NCBI GenBank assembly: GCA_032622095.1
Contig: CP136063.1
Span: 266,657,426-266,721,425, forward strand
Direction of reading: 5' to 3'
Origin: Siphonodentalium dalli
Taxonomy: Eukaryota > Mollusca > Scaphopoda > Gadilida > Siphonodentaliidae
DNA: 64,000 nt
The notes below the pieces were generated by a model. The model was not told where the DNA came from and did no database searches. It worked only from the letters and a program-made list of their open reading frames with translations. The position numbers and the translations under genes were made by a program. This document shows, piece after piece, positions 1 through 12,975 of this stretch (the first letter of the stretch is position 1; each line of letters starts with the position of its first letter).

Positions 1-1797
1 GAACGTTGAATTACCAGTTAGCCATTCTATTCAGAGAGACCCGAAAAAGAGGATCCTCTCAAATAGCATGCTATAGTTGTGAATGTGCGATGCCTTGTAT
101 GCAAATGTTGCTTGAATTCATTGTTAGCGACACGAAATTCCAAGAAGCAAATAGTTCATGGTAACTAGTTTTCTGCCACACCAGAACCATTTCGATGTTC
201 TGATGTTACTGCTACGTTTGTTCGAAAGGTAAGAACTTTGTGCACTCGTATATATCAGTGAAATTGCTGAATATAATTTGTTAAGTAACACCCCCAACGA
301 CGACAGAAATCAAGATACGGATATCAGAATGCTGCGAAAAGACGAAATCCCCCCACTGTACAAACAAACAAAAACTTCAAAAGTGAATCTGAAGAGGCTG
401 ATTAAGTTCCAAGGATTTACCACCCATGGGCGCTGGCTGATATTAGTAAAGTGATATTCTAACGAACTATTTTAAACCCGACGTAATTTTTGCGATAATA
501 TGCAGTAAAACCTACAAAGTCGATGACAAAAGCGCTCTCTTATTATTACTGACAGATCGTTAGATAACGCCACTAAATATTCATGCTACTTTTGACTCAA
601 ATCGCCTATAATTAAGCTTCACTCATCTTAGGGAGATGCATTCTAGAAATGTTTCTCGTTCGAGTCATTAGCAGAGTGGCATTTGATACCAGACCGGACG
701 GCCTTATCTCTAACCGGGTAGAACTCGAGCGGCGGTAGTCCCGCGCTGGGTGTGTAAGACATGGCAGTTCTTGTTGGTAATGCATGTTGATGTTGACGTG
801 TGTGAGGAGCGATTATGTTCGCAGTGATTCGACAGTGTGCATATTCTCGTAAAACATTACTGTTCTTGCTCTACACCTGCTTGAAGTCTCACAACGGGCT
901 ATTGGTATATAGCTGCCTGAAAACTAACTATTTGTATACGTTACGTTACTACGCTCCATTGAGAGGCTGGTGGCTACCGCAGTGAATGACCGATAGTTGT
1001 CACTGTGATTGTCTGACTAAAATCCAAACGTACGCGCCTTGACCACCGGGCCAATACTAGAGTACATTTAATGTTCTCATACTATCGCTTACCTTTTAAT
1101 ATAGTACTGTTAGTCTGACATTTTCAATTCAGAAAACTTTAGGCATCTCTCAGAAAATTTACCCACATGACGGTTGTGTGTAAACACAATGCTCGAATTT
1201 CCCATATTTTGGAACTTGATCTCATCCAGAGACGAAGTTAGGATTGTGAAGTTGGACATCTCGTGAACAGAGACCATTCACCCCCTTCTGCGATATCTTG
1301 TTTTGCCTCACAACACCGCAACATGTTCTACATAATCATGCGAAACAGGATTGCACCCAGACTTCAGTGCAGCTACGTGTATTCGACTATTTCCCGAGAC
1401 AAGGCCATGGCTAATTCTCCAGTCGATGCTGGTTAAGCGTATTTGTTTTCCACTCACACGTGCCTAATTCCCCGGATTTTAGCAATCCCCGAATATCTCA
1501 GTGTAACCCGAATAGCGGCGAAGAAAGGCCAGCGCGTCATGGCGAAAAGATTATACAGCACATCCAACAAAACTGGTTTGAGATTACGTGAGGTATTAAC
1601 CTTGCACATGCATGCGTGTCTGGCCTTGCGACCAGAACAGCTGTTTCATGTACATCTATGACCGCAAAGACAGAACTTGAGGTCAAACAGCCTGAGTGCA
1701 CGCACCATTATGAGCTCCAATATGTTACTTGTTCGGGTGCGAGGAACTGATAAGTTAGTACTCAGGTGCTATACAACTTGAGGAATGTAGCATTCTA
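1..1797. other. Unrecognised non-coding stretch
   Basis: I see no convincing gene, repeat or tandem array here. The longest open frame (1443-1661, plus) has no clear ATG context, splice signal or family resemblance, so I treat it as chance. Confidence 0.5.
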
Positions 1798-2075
1798 TTA
1801 ACATCGTCGAAATGTTCAAAGAAATCCACCGTACCACTCCATAGAAATCATCGTCTGAACTACGCTCGATTGTAAATATTTACATTTCTATTCGGGACGC
1901 AATTGTCGGCCATAAACTAACACAAATGAATTCGCCATCGAGAGTCATTGCATTTAATTAATATCTAAGAATGGCGGTGTGTGTTGTCAATTTGGATTAT
2001 TATTCGTAAAAATAACAATTTTAAGAAAGATTATTCTCCATTTCTAGTTGATCACCCTATCGGAGTGTTTCACAT
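1798..2075 (-). repeat. R2 dispersed repeat, copy 1 (reverse)
   Basis: This block is the reverse complement of blocks at 44507-44780 and 52046-52305. All three share the end containing GATGTGAAACACTCCGGTAT, an internal GTAAATATTTACA and an end containing GACGATGTT. No terminal inverted repeat is obvious and there is no open frame. It could be a SINE-like element or the fixed end of a larger transposon. Confidence 0.7.
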
Positions 2076-3819
2076 ATGCACAGTTTAAATTGTCAGCTAT
2101 ATATACACACAACACGAGTGTGTTAACGTGGTTGTCAATGCGACACGAGTGTCAGTGCGGTAGGACAAGGGGAGAGGGGCAACTGTATGAACAAACCCAT
2201 TAACACATGTGTCATTCTGAGTTTATTACACACCATCCGTTCTAGAATACATTAATTGATAAAACAAAAATACTTTCAAGGTATATTCAGAAACAGACTG
2301 GGCTTGTATTGTCATGTGTGATGATGCTTTTATTTATATAGTTTCGGTTTCTTGGTCAATGCGAACGTCATTTACGTCGTACACATGTCTGGAATCGCAC
2401 GAGGAATATGATACGACTCAAGACGACGGAACGGTGTGGGGTTTTTTTTAGGAATAGGCGTGTAATAAAATGTATCTAGGTTACCATGCATGCATGACGG
2501 AAAAAAAACATGTAACTGTACACGTATATCAGCCTTTTGCAATAAAATGATGTGGGGAAAATTCGAGGTTGAATCGAGAGTTATTGAACGATAAATATAT
2601 TGAGTGAGATTTTTCAACGGACTCCGATACAAGAACATTTTGCCAACATACCGGTAAGATACATGTACCGGGGGGGGGGGGGCAATACATCAACACACTA
2701 CGATTGCAATATATCAGCTTGTGGCAATAACATACATTTATATACACTGGACTGATACCATTGAGTTGCATGGGATCTCTCCCCCCCCCCCGCCGCCCGT
2801 TCACATGTATAATCATGTAATATCAGGGGGCGTGACATAAACAGTCCGGTCCTAACTTGACAAATGAATCAATGATGTGAGAATCAAGCAACTCCACATA
2901 AGCGAGTATTCGGCTTCGTTTTCATGTAGGGTTGGTCAACTTCAATACGGTAATTGTTTCAAGTAGATGGCTGAAACCGAGATGTCCGACTTCCCTTAAT
3001 CAAAGACGCTGTCCCTTGTTGAATACTATATATATATAATTCGACAGTAGGGTCGCGAGGAAGCATTGGTCGGTCTCCTCGTGAATATATGTAATGAGCT
3101 TCAGGAAACGAGACACATTCTGGCGACCAAAACTTATATCTCGGATTCGGCTGGAGAACGATAGCACCGATCCGAGTCGCCTATTCTAATAAATCTTGTT
3201 TATGTGGATCGGACTTCGTGACGTCTGACGCGGAAGCTCAGGAAATGTACAACGAGTGGCCGATCAGATCCGACATCACTTAACAGCAATGGTCATTGTC
3301 GGCGAGCATATAAAACTACGGACCGAATCTGACGGCCATTATGGACCAAACTCAAACCATTAATTGTCACGAGAAGTCATGGGAGAGCGTCACGCGATGG
3401 AGATGATGATGACCGGCAGCGCGGTGGTGTGTGGCATCATGGTGCGCAGTAATTGTCACGTGGTCAGCTCTTATTCATTGCTGACTCCGTGTCTGTGGTT
3501 GTTACTCGATGGCGCAATAGTTTTGTTGTTGGAACTTGGTGCCCATCCCAATCTTGCATTGTCACCGTGGTTGAAATAAGCACGGACGGAACATTATTTT
3601 TAGTTATGGTTCAGTCCTTGTTCATATTGTTATGATCCTCACTGGCAAATATACATATATCTCGCGATGTCCATGCATGCACTACACATTCCGAGCACGT
3701 ATATTACGTATACAGCCGTCTATAATTAATTACTGATCCCATAATTGTCACTCGATGGTACAGTATGTTTTCTTATTTTCGTGTGGAACCCTCTCTCAAT
3801 AACAGGCTTGGGGCAATTA
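2076..3819. other. Unrecognised stretch with two homopolymer tracts
   Basis: There is a 13-G run at 2670-2682 and an 11-C run at 2781-2791. The word TAATTGTCAC recurs near 3362, 3451 and 3743. Short open frames on both strands have no coding signature. I see no gene. Confidence 0.45.
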
Positions 3820-3955
3820 CTTGCGAATGTAATTAATTACAATTACAATTACTTCAAGATATTTCAATTACAATTACAATTCCCATTACATCTATTTTAC
3901 AATGTAATTAATGACAATTACTTTGAAATGTAATTCAATTACAATTACATTTCAG
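3820..3955. repeat. AATTACA-rich low-complexity repeat
   Basis: The block is built from repeated AATTACAATTAC words in both orientations, with internal inverted symmetry. Such clusters are typical of subterminal motifs in some hAT-type MITEs, but I could not define termini or a target duplication. Confidence 0.5.
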
Positions 3956-4327
3956 TACATAATTGAAGTAGGACCACTATTTATATGAACTTTATTTGAT
4001 AACAAAACATAAATTTAATACAAGCAAGATAAAATACACGAAGATGCACAATAATTAAGCACACTTAGTACAGAGCAGCCAATGTACTGAGTTCAGGATA
4101 ACTAAGTCAATAATGGATGAAACAATAATGAATATGGTGGTATTCTAGTTTCCATTCAAGACCGTCTCTGATTCATCCATTGCTTCTATGGATCTGAACC
4201 TAATTGGAATGCATAGCATATCTATCATGTAGACGTACATGTACATGTATATGTTCAGATTATTCGCACCGAGTTGTGATCATGCTGTCGGTTGACAACC
4301 CCAGAATATTGCGCACGCAATCTAGTT
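3956..4327. other. Unrecognised stretch
   Basis: AT-rich sequence with no repeat match or credible open frame that I can see. Confidence 0.4.
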
Positions 4328-4702
4328 TACACTGTGCCAATGCATTCTCTTATATATGCGAGTCGACCATAGGTCGCCTCGCATGTATAAGAGAATGCAT
4401 TGGCCTAACAATTTTTTACAATTTTAATAATTTGTTCTTGTATTCTTTAACAATTTTATAATTTCAACCATACAGAGCCCCACACAAACATGAGCAGACG
4501 ACACTCTTCTATATGCTTCTATATATGTGTGGGGCTCCCTGCAGGGTAATGGATGTTTTTTTATTTTATGTCCTAAAAATTGTAAGAAACATTTATTTTA
4601 AAAACATGATAAAAAATTGTTAGGCCAATGCATTCTCTTATATATGCGAGGCGACCTATGGTCGACTCGCATATATAAGAGAATGTATTGGCACAGGGTA
4701 AA
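4328..4702. mobile_element. Hairpin MITE P1 (CTGTGCC-ended family)
   Basis: Two copies of the 67-bp hairpin module lie in opposite orientation at 4337-4403 and 4625-4691, so the whole unit is an inverted repeat ending in GGCACAGGG. The interior carries a second hairpin, with GAGCCCCACACA pairing to TGTGTGGGGCTC at about 4473-4540. The interior and module match P11 (55694-56082) and P12 (57678-58136). Frames across it translate the hairpin and are not genes. Confidence 0.85.
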
Positions 4703-6436
4703 AAAATGCAATGTATACATCAGAGAGAACTAATATACATGCACGTGTATAGTATATATGTATATCGTGCGCGACAAGCGGATGACAAATATGCGTGCCC
4801 ATGAAATAATAAACATGTATAGTTGTGGGTTTTGGTCTCCACAAACGTACATATAGGACGTATACTGACGGTTGTTCCCCAAAACATAATTGTGTTTGCA
4901 AACTGTGCATATGATAACTATTGGGGTCATAAATTGTTGTAAACGAAACATGTTATGAAGTTCATTCCCTTTAACGATGTCTCATCGGTTACAATATATA
5001 CATCACGCAGAAGCTTCAGTCGAACACAGGTTCATGCACAAACGTGTGTGTTCTTGCAACTCCATTCCCAAAATAACTTCAGAGACTATCATTCAAAGAA
5101 TCCGTCGACTGATGTTTTTCTATCTGACTGTTCTGACAAGGAACTACTATGGGGCAGTTATCTGATGTTTTGACATGCAAACCCGACAATAGTACCATGC
5201 TTCTGATAATCAGGATGTTTACCCGTCCGTCAAAGAGTATAAAACTCAGAATAAATCTCAACTTCAGCTCAAAGAAACATTTGCGTTAAGACTAAACTCA
5301 AGACGTCCCAATCTGGCGTTCATTGACATAACAAAACTCTCATTAAAGTGTGCTCATCTGTTGAATCCCTTGGTTACTAGGTTCATTCACGCGCTCGTTA
5401 CATTCCCAGAGACTCACATCTCGAATTCTTCTATCTTGTTCCCGACGATTCTCAGAAACTCGATGGCGACACTGTGAGTACCACTGGAGTACGTTCCGAT
5501 TGTACGAATTTCCTTTAGTTCGGTTTTATGTGATTAGATCCAACGATAAACGCTGTAGTCAAACGCTCTTAATTAATTGGTTCACTTATATCTCAACGAG
5601 CCATGATATTGAACAAGTGGATGTGAATGGCGATAGCATACGAAACACTCCCCAATGACCAATACAGCCGCTAATATTTGTGTCGGGATGATCATTCGGG
5701 CTGTTTAACTCTGTGTTAGCCATTGTTATAACACAAGGCATCTGTCAGCAATGGAATCGTGCTACAAGGCAATAGAGGAATGTGAGAAAAAAACTGTCAT
5801 TAGGAGCATTAGAATGCGGCTAAGACCGGAACCGTTCCCATCACAAACACCTGGTACTATAGATATATACAACGATGCGTTGTTATTTACTACGGAAATC
5901 GATACACCGTGGTATATTTCTTCGCATTTTATGTTTTTTTCCCCGGTGAAATTCTTCTTTTCTTCTGGAAAATTACATGCCTAAATGCACGATTGTGCTG
6001 ATGTTTGCATGCGGGGACCACATACGATTTGAAGGTCAATAGAAAGACCCCTACAATCATTTCAAAATTCAGATCCTGGGAACCCAAACAATGCTCGTGT
6101 GAAATATACCTAATCGGTTTTATAAGCTTTTATGTTCCATTTGTACCAGGTGGTCACCGTATTTTGAGATCACTGGTATACCTCATCAACGGGTTTGAAC
6201 ACCCACTATCAACAAACTGCAGGGGTTTTCTGTTTTTAATGTTCCGATTAAAGACCATATAAATCCAAACTATATGATCGACAATTGTTAAAACTTTCGG
6301 CGTTAAAACAACACATTGTTATATGGAACATTACATTTCCAGGTGCATGTTCAAAGTTTACCAGGGGCTGCGAAAAAAATCCAGGAGACAAGGACCGAAT
6401 TTCACCAATGCCATGTAATTTGTTTACAAATCCATG
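4703..6436. other. Unrecognised stretch
   Basis: Several overlapping short frames occur on both strands (for example 4955-5173 and 5751-5984). None has a recognisable domain or convincing splice signals. No repeat family was matched. Confidence 0.4.
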
Positions 6437-6836
6437 TTAACCCTTTACCCAACAGAAGGGCCCTGTGCCAATGCATTCTCTTATATATGCGAGTCGACCA
6501 TAGGTCGCCTCGCATATATAAGAGAATGCATTGGCTTAACACATTAAAAATTATAAAATTGTTAAAGAATGTAAGAAAAAATGGTAAAAAGTGTTAAAAA
6601 AAGATTTTTTTTAGGCCAATGCATTCTCTTATATATGCGAGGCGACCTATGGTCGACTCGCATATATAAGAGAATGCATTGGCACAGGGCATAACTGTAA
6701 CTATCATAATGTGGTCAAGGAGCCGGTTCCAATGATACCCATATTTGTATGGTTCTATTGAGACAGACCGAAGATATTTTAGGCTGTTGAAGCTTTATTT
6801 GGCCGGTTTTGGCCGGTTTGTTGGGTAAAGGGTTAA
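6437..6836 (+). mobile_element. F1 MITE, copy P2 (piggyBac-type, TTAA)
   Basis: The element is bounded by TTAA at 6437-6440 and 6833-6836, with termini CCCTTTACCCAACA and TGTTGGGTAAAGGG. Two inverted hairpin modules lie at 6468-6534 and 6616-6682, separated by an AT-rich spacer. The right arm contains a GGCCGGTTTTGGCCGG direct repeat. A TTAA target duplication and CCCTTT ends are typical of piggyBac-related MITEs. There is no transposase. Confidence 0.9.
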
Positions 6837-8085
6837 AGACAAATTATGAATTCCAAAAATGAATGAATATAATTGTTCATGCTTACACATGTATAAACTA
6901 GACGAAAAATAGAGCATTAATCAGGGAAGTTTCAATATTTACTTTCGTCGCATACAGAAAAAAAACTTGCTTTCCCGGGGTTGTGGGTCACAAGATTTAA
7001 TAACCCAAAGATTTGAAACTTGAATCGCGGATTTTTCCAGATCCCACCCCTGGTTGACACAGAGCCCCATTCCAATACACCCCATATTGTCATGCCACTG
7101 CGCTGTACTCGTTGTATAAGCAACTATTTGACTATTTGTTGTCGCAATTTCATTTGCCCGCATGTTTTGACTCATTTCTCCCCATGGTTGGACCGTACAT
7201 CATGCGAAGCAATATACAAGATGGCGGGACGCCTTAATTCCACACACCAAACTGTGCATTACTTTGAGATAAATATAAGGAGTCGCACCAGTGGGGAAGG
7301 GGCTGCACGGGGGGACTGTAGCCCCATATCGGGGATGTTTAGCCCCCCCCCATCTTGGAAATCGGCAATCGTCAACCCGATAGCTTCCGGCATCATAAGC
7401 CACCCCCTGTCGGGGATCGTAGCCCCTGAGAGTTAATCGCTCCTTGTACATTCCGACTTGTGGTCAAACACTTGCGTAATGATTGGGTTGTCAATGGTTA
7501 AACATTACACGACCTGTAATTCCCGTATAATCGCCAAAATACAAGATATTTACAGAGATTACATACAAGTGTGTATCCACCATAAAAGCCCCATGCGAAC
7601 ATGACAAATTTGGCTAGGTTGGCGGCTATCAGGCTCTCACAAATAATTGAGACCGCAAAGTGAAGTAACAGTCACATTTCAACACGATAAAGTCTGAACA
7701 TGAACGGTAAAAATATTCAAGAGTATCAAATCTGAAAGTTTAAAACAGTTGGATTAAAATATTAGAAGAAACACAATAACTCGTATTCATTTTGTGATTC
7801 TTCGTCTGTCCTTGCATTGACCATAAGTTCACCGCCAACTATTTGTGTTTAATGTCGAATTCCGCTATTTATCAACCACGATCGGTTTATAAAGGGATGT
7901 GCTATATCATTATTTATACGTGCGGCATATGATTCTACATGTAGATACATGTAGATATCAGTAACAGCAGATACACAAAACATGTAGACAGACAATGTAC
8001 CTATTGCATTCTGTGCTGGTCACTCGCAATATTCAGAAACAGCTCCAATGCTAACATCTCTCTTATATTATGCATGCACATGTAG
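6837..8085. other. Unrecognised stretch with imperfect short repeats
   Basis: Around 7310-7430, blocks resembling CGGGGATCGTAGCCCC recur imperfectly. The open frame at 7020-7436 starts without ATG and runs through those repeats, so I do not call it a gene. Nothing else was recognised. Confidence 0.4.
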
Positions 8086-8292
8086 CTAATCGTTAGAGAA
8101 TTCGCTATTACATGCGCAGGATTGAGTCTTTTGGTGCTTCTTGTATCGGCAGTGAATCTTGCGCGAAGCATCCTGGTGCACCGTTAAGTCTTGGTATGCA
8201 GTGCGCTGTTTCTTCCATATATAGGGCCCGATGATGGAGTATCCCACAAACTGCTGTTTTTGGCGCAGCTTGATTTTTCGTTGACCGGGCAT
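8086..8292 (-). CDS. Hypothetical small basic protein (68 codons)
   Basis: An ATG at 8292-8290 (minus strand) with an A at position -3 opens a frame of 68 codons to a TAG. The product is rich in Lys, Arg and Gln, beginning MPGQRKIKLRQKQQF, with further clusters such as WKKQR and RYKKHQK. Three Cys lie in the C-terminal third. The segment looks richer in G+C than its surroundings, and its third codon positions look mixed rather than simply A/T, unlike chance frames nearby. I see no signal peptide, membrane segment or known domain. No TATA box or AATAAA is evident close by. It could be a single-exon gene, a terminal exon, or a decayed fragment of a basic nuclear protein. I do not recognise the family. 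Confidence 0.35.
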   Translation of the reverse strand: MPGQRKIKLRQKQQFVGYSIIGPYIWKKQRTAYQDLTVHQDASRKIHCRYKKHQKTQSCACNSEFSND

Positions 8293-8930
8293 TTCAAAGA
8301 TCCGGCGTTAATACGATCTCAGCATCGGACTGAATCGATAATATGTTCTGTCGTGTAGAAGTGCAGTTTAATACCCCGCTAAATGCCAGCAAATTGAGTG
8401 CAATTGTTTTTGTCGAGATTCTTCCCTTGGGCCCAATACAGTCCATTCAAAGGGTCAGACAGTAGTTTGATATTTCCGTTATATGCAACTTCCCATTTCA
8501 TGATCCTCATATGAAGCAAATTTATGGGCACTCAGCAACCCTACCAGCTTAGCTGCCGAAACATTTATTAGACCAATTTGCATATCAGTCCAACATAAAT
8601 CGACACATCAAATACATTTATTATTTATTTAAAAATACGACCGGCACTGAATGTCTGTGGGGACGCAATAGAGTAGATGGGCGCGAAGCGCCCGGGATGG
8701 TCGAAAAGATCGAGTGATCTTCTCCTTCACCCCACGGTTTGTTGTTGTTGGAGATATTGTACACAGAAAATTGTCATGTCTGAACCCGGCAAAGGTTGAG
8801 TTGAATTGAATTGAATGTTGTGTGAGGGAGGGCCCACGAGCTTTAATATGGGGTATGATGGTGGAGTCCCGAGTTGTCCCTTTAATGATTGTGTTGTTGC
8901 TGAGCGAGTCATATGGTGCGCTGGAATGAA
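8293..8930. other. Flank of the 37-bp satellite, with a GC-rich mini-hairpin
   Basis: TAGATGGGCGCGAAGCGCCCG at 8674-8694 folds as GGGCGC-GAA-GCGCCC and recurs at 41680-41700. The words CACTGAATGTCTGTGGGGA at about 8645-8663 match the join seen inside the satellite near 9342. No gene was seen. Confidence 0.55.
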
Positions 8931-9737
8931 GGGGATACGTATGTATACTAGCCTTTATAATGTCTGTGGGGATACGTATGTATACTAGCCTTTATAATGT
9001 CTGTGGGGATACGTATGTATACTAGCCTTTATAATGTCTGTGGGGATACGTATGTATACTAGCCTTTATAATGTCTGTGGGGATACGTATGTATACTAGC
9101 CTTTATAATGTCTGTGGGGATACGTATGTATACTAGCCTTTATAATGTCTGTGGGGATACGTATGTATACTAGCCTTTATAATGTCTGTGGGGATACGTA
9201 TGTATACTAGCCTTTATAATGTCTGTGGGGATACGTATGTATACTGTGGGGATACGTATGTATACTAGCCTTTATAATGTCTGTGGGGATACGTATGTAT
9301 ACTGTGGGGATACGTATGTATACTAGCCTTTATAATCCTACACTGAATGTCTGTGGGGATACGTATTTATACTAGCCTTTATAATGTCTGTGGGGATACG
9401 TATGTATACTAGCCTTTATAATGTCTGTGGGGATACGTATGTATACTAGCCTTTATAATGTCTGTGGGGATACGTATGTATACTAGCCTTTATAATGTCT
9501 GTGGGGATACGTATGTCTGTGGGGATACGTATGTATACTAGCCTTTATAATGTCTGTGGGGATACGTATTTATACTAGCCTTTATAATGTCTGTGGGGAT
9601 ACGTATGTATACTAGCCTTTATAATGTCTGTGGGGATACGTATGTATACTAGCCTTTATAATGTCTGTGGGGATACGTATGTATACTAGCCTTTATAATG
9701 TCTGTGGGGATACGTATGTATACTAGCCTTTATAATC
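8931..9737. repeat. 37-bp tandem satellite, about 21 units
   Basis: The 37-bp unit runs from GGGGATACGTATG through TATACTAGCC to TTTATAATGTCTGT, with almost no divergence. Irregular short units occur near 9237-9260, 9297-9315 and 9505-9520. An inserted CCTACACTGAA phrase interrupts the array near 9335. The array ends TTTATAATCCTACAG. Near identity implies recent expansion or homogenisation. Confidence 0.95.
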
Positions 9738-11035
9738 CTACAGATATGACTGATTACATCCGCAATTTGATATTTTAAATTCGTGTGTCTCATATATACA
9801 TTAGCACATACTTGCTTGGGCCCAGATCAGGCACGACCATCTGCCAGTTTTCATATGGTCCGTTAGTCGGGCAGCATGGACGTGAGTCACAACACAGCCG
9901 ATCAACATCAACTTTTAACAGACATTCAAGGAAGTTGATAGCTTCATACTCATTTTTTTTCAGACTTTGTAACCATAAACTTTCCGAACATACATCTGGT
10001 ATAAAACATTGATGACCATTGGTTTTTAAGTTTGGTAATTTTCTGCTTTCAAAAAACGGCTACACAAGTGTAAACTTTCGGACATTATATTGCGCTTGTA
10101 GTGAAAGCTTCCAGTTTTCTAACATATACACAATGGTGGTGTCATTTAAAAACACTATTAGCCTATATATGGAAGCAAACCGAAGTCCATAAAGTTGAGA
10201 CTGTAGTATATGGCCCTGAACAGAGAGCTTTGCAGTGGAAAGTCCGGCGGTGTGTCCAAGACTTCTTCGATGGGCGTGTGCACATGTATGCTTACGTTGC
10301 TCATTATTTCAACAAGCGGCAATATTCAATTCCTGTATTCACTGATACAATACGAAAACAGTGAAAACTCTCAAAACTAATAAAGTAATCAATCAAGTTG
10401 TTGAAATTGAATAAATCTCTCTAAGACGTGTAACCCCAGGGACAAAACATCAAGGATGTACGATTAATTCATTCACATCCCATCATCACCGGAAATAGGT
10501 GAAATCCAATGTTGTTACATTCGTAACGAAGGCTGGCTTGCATTTCAACGAAGACGAATCGATCAAGGAGCCAGCCTAATCGTAATTTTAAGAGGGAAGT
10601 CGGTGATTCTTTTTACTTTTAATTGGCCTACCTACCACATACACTCCTACCAGGGTGGGGAGTCGTCTACTCTAATTGTGAGATAATCAAGAGGCGTGTA
10701 TACTGTGTTCATCTAAAGTACAGAAATCGTAAGTTGCAATGAGAAACTCGTGTTCAGCGCTGTTCCGTTATCTTGAAATGGTAACGAAATCGCCGATGAA
10801 CGGTATCGGATGTCAAAGGTTAATTTCGTGTTTAATTGCTTCTTTGTGGTACGTAAGAACTGACTTTAGTTCTCTACTCACAATTTCCCATTGACCAGCG
10901 GTAGGGTCAGAGTGGTTCCCGAATTGCCAGCACCCATGCGTATGTTTATGGGAAGATGTGTGTGCATACTCATACCGCTATAGAGCGGACTTAGAGTCCC
11001 TTTCCTTTTATGGTATCGATGGATACCTACAGCTA
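9738..11035. other. Unrecognised stretch, one weak exon-like frame
   Basis: The plus frame at 10101-10364 includes a protein-like stretch (for example GPEQRALQWKVRRCVQDFF) ending in a stop. There is no family match and the splice signals are unclear. It could be a terminal exon or chance. The rest shows no repeat or gene. Confidence 0.25.
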
Positions 11036-11037
11036 TA

Positions 11038-11250
11038 CAGTAATGTCCAAAGTAATTGACCACTTAACCACACCAAACTTATGGGTAATTTTTAAGGATT
11101 TAGTCGGAAATATGGCTTGTTGCCACTCATCGGAAAGCTCTCGGCGAGAGCTTTCCAATGAATGGCAACAAGCCATATTTCCGACTAAATCCTGAAAAAT
11201 TACCCATAATTCTTCTGTGGTTAAGTGGTCAATTACTTTGGGCATTACTG
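11038..11250. mobile_element. K1: TA-flanked foldback MITE
   Basis: This is a nearly perfect palindrome of 213 bp running from CAGTAATGTCCAAAGTAATT to its inverse, with a centre at about 11140-11150. TA dinucleotides flank it at 11036-11037 and 11251-11252. A TA target duplication suggests the Tc1/mariner group. Frames across it on both strands are mirror translations of the palindrome. Confidence 0.9.
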
Positions 11251-12412
11251 TATAAATGTATAACATAGAGGCTAACAAGGCGAAAGGTCAATGTACACGT
11301 AGTTCCCATCTAACGGAAAGCCCAAAAACAATGTAAAGTTTAAGTTTCACCCATGAACTAAGTCATAAATTGATTTATAAATATGTACATAGCCCGTGTG
11401 TGTTACACAAAATCCTGTTCGGTGATTGGTCAACTGCCAATTGGGTCATGCGTTTCATATCCAGAAAACACACCATGACGCGAATGGGCGTCACATATTG
11501 TTGATCTAGATGATTAAAAGTGCAAGCTTGAATACTGTGCGTGCTTTTTAAGCGCGAAGCCACAGGCAAATAGTTCCAAAATTAACAGGTAGAATATTGG
11601 GCTAACTTACAATCTTGCATGGTATAATATCCGAACTGCAGACAGATTTCAGAAAAAAATTCAACTGAGTTTACAGAAATTATTAACGAAAAATCTGTAT
11701 AAATGTAAGAAATGAATGTAGTTTGAATGTGTTTTATTGAGGATATATCGAGGTGGACATTGGAACACTATGATGCTGTGACCAACGGCCAACCGCTATA
11801 CCATTCAATAAAACACACTAAAATTATTCATTAAATTCTTAAGTAAATACCGCACAGGGAGGTGGCTATATATTTCCCTGACAAATAAATAAACTAAATG
11901 AGTTATCCTTTAATCTATACGTTATGCGATTGGATGGCAGATGTAGCCTGTAGGGTGGATGTGCATGCGAACCATTAAAACGTTTTTAACGAATGTATAT
12001 AAAAATCTATGGCTCCAATTGGAACAAAACTACCTAAGCTCTGTGGGAGTCTGCGATATAAATGTTGAGGGACTGCATATGCTATGTTAACAATTACGAT
12101 ATATTGAAGCAAGCTTATATTGTGAAGGGTCAGAGTATATTTGTGAACTATATAGCAATTGTATGTTCTAACTTCCGTGTTATATACATGTAATAATATT
12201 GGTAATGTTGTTCTTATCTAGCAACTCAGTATACAATATACGTTCCAAATTGTAACGACCATATCACAAGGTGCTAAACACGTGATTACAGGCAAACAAT
12301 ATGGCCGTCACATACATTCGCATGGATGGATCATAACCACAGATACAGGTCATATAACCACACCATCAGGTTACCAGAATGTTGGGTGTCTTTCTTCGAG
12401 CCAATTTTCTTT
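11251..12412. repeat. R5 repeat (about 11390-11580) in otherwise unrecognised DNA
   Basis: The segment 11390-11580 matches 39628-39845, with shared blocks such as AATCCTGTTCGGTGATTGGT followed by CAACTGCCAA. The pair shows moderate divergence and no clear termini. The remaining sequence up to 12412 is AT-rich with no recognised feature. Confidence 0.55.
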
Positions 12413-12845
12413 TTAACCCTTTACCCAACAGAAGGGCCCTGTGCCAATGCATTCTCTTATATATGCGAGTCGACCATAGGTCGCCTCGCATATATAAGAG
12501 AATGCATTGGCTTAATACATAATAAAAATGATAAAATTGTCAAAGAATGTAGAAAAATATTATAAAAATTGTTAAAAAATGTAAGAAAAAATGGTAAAAA
12601 GTGTTAAAAAAAGATTTGTTTAGGCCAATGCATTCTCTTATATATGCGAGGCGACCTATGGTCGACTCGCATATATAAGAGAATGCATTGGCACAGGGCG
12701 TAACTGTAACTATCACAATGTGGTCAAGGAGCCGGTTCCAATGATATCCATATTTGTATGGTTCTATTGAGACAGACCGAAGATATTTTAGGCCGTTGAA
12801 GCTTTATTTGGCCGGTTTTGGCCGGTTTGTTGGGTAAAGGGTTAA
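12413..12845 (+). mobile_element. F1 MITE, copy P3
   Basis: TTAA lies at 12413-12416 and 12842-12845 with the standard F1 termini. Hairpin modules are at 12444-12510 and 12625-12691. The spacer is longer than in other F1 copies because an AT-rich segment containing TGTTAAAGAATGTA is partly duplicated. Confidence 0.9.
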
Positions 12846-12975
12846 CTTATTATATCTCGACATAACTATATATCAAGTGTGTCATTGTGTATAGAGAAGG
12901 AAGAGACGCTCTACTTCAGAAATTCATTCAGCAAACTCACATATATAGGTGTCTTCGTTTCCAAACGCCCGCCTC

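Noticed and set aside
8931-9737. CRISPR-like regular array
   Set aside because: The 37-bp units are contiguous with no unique spacers. It is a satellite in eukaryotic DNA.
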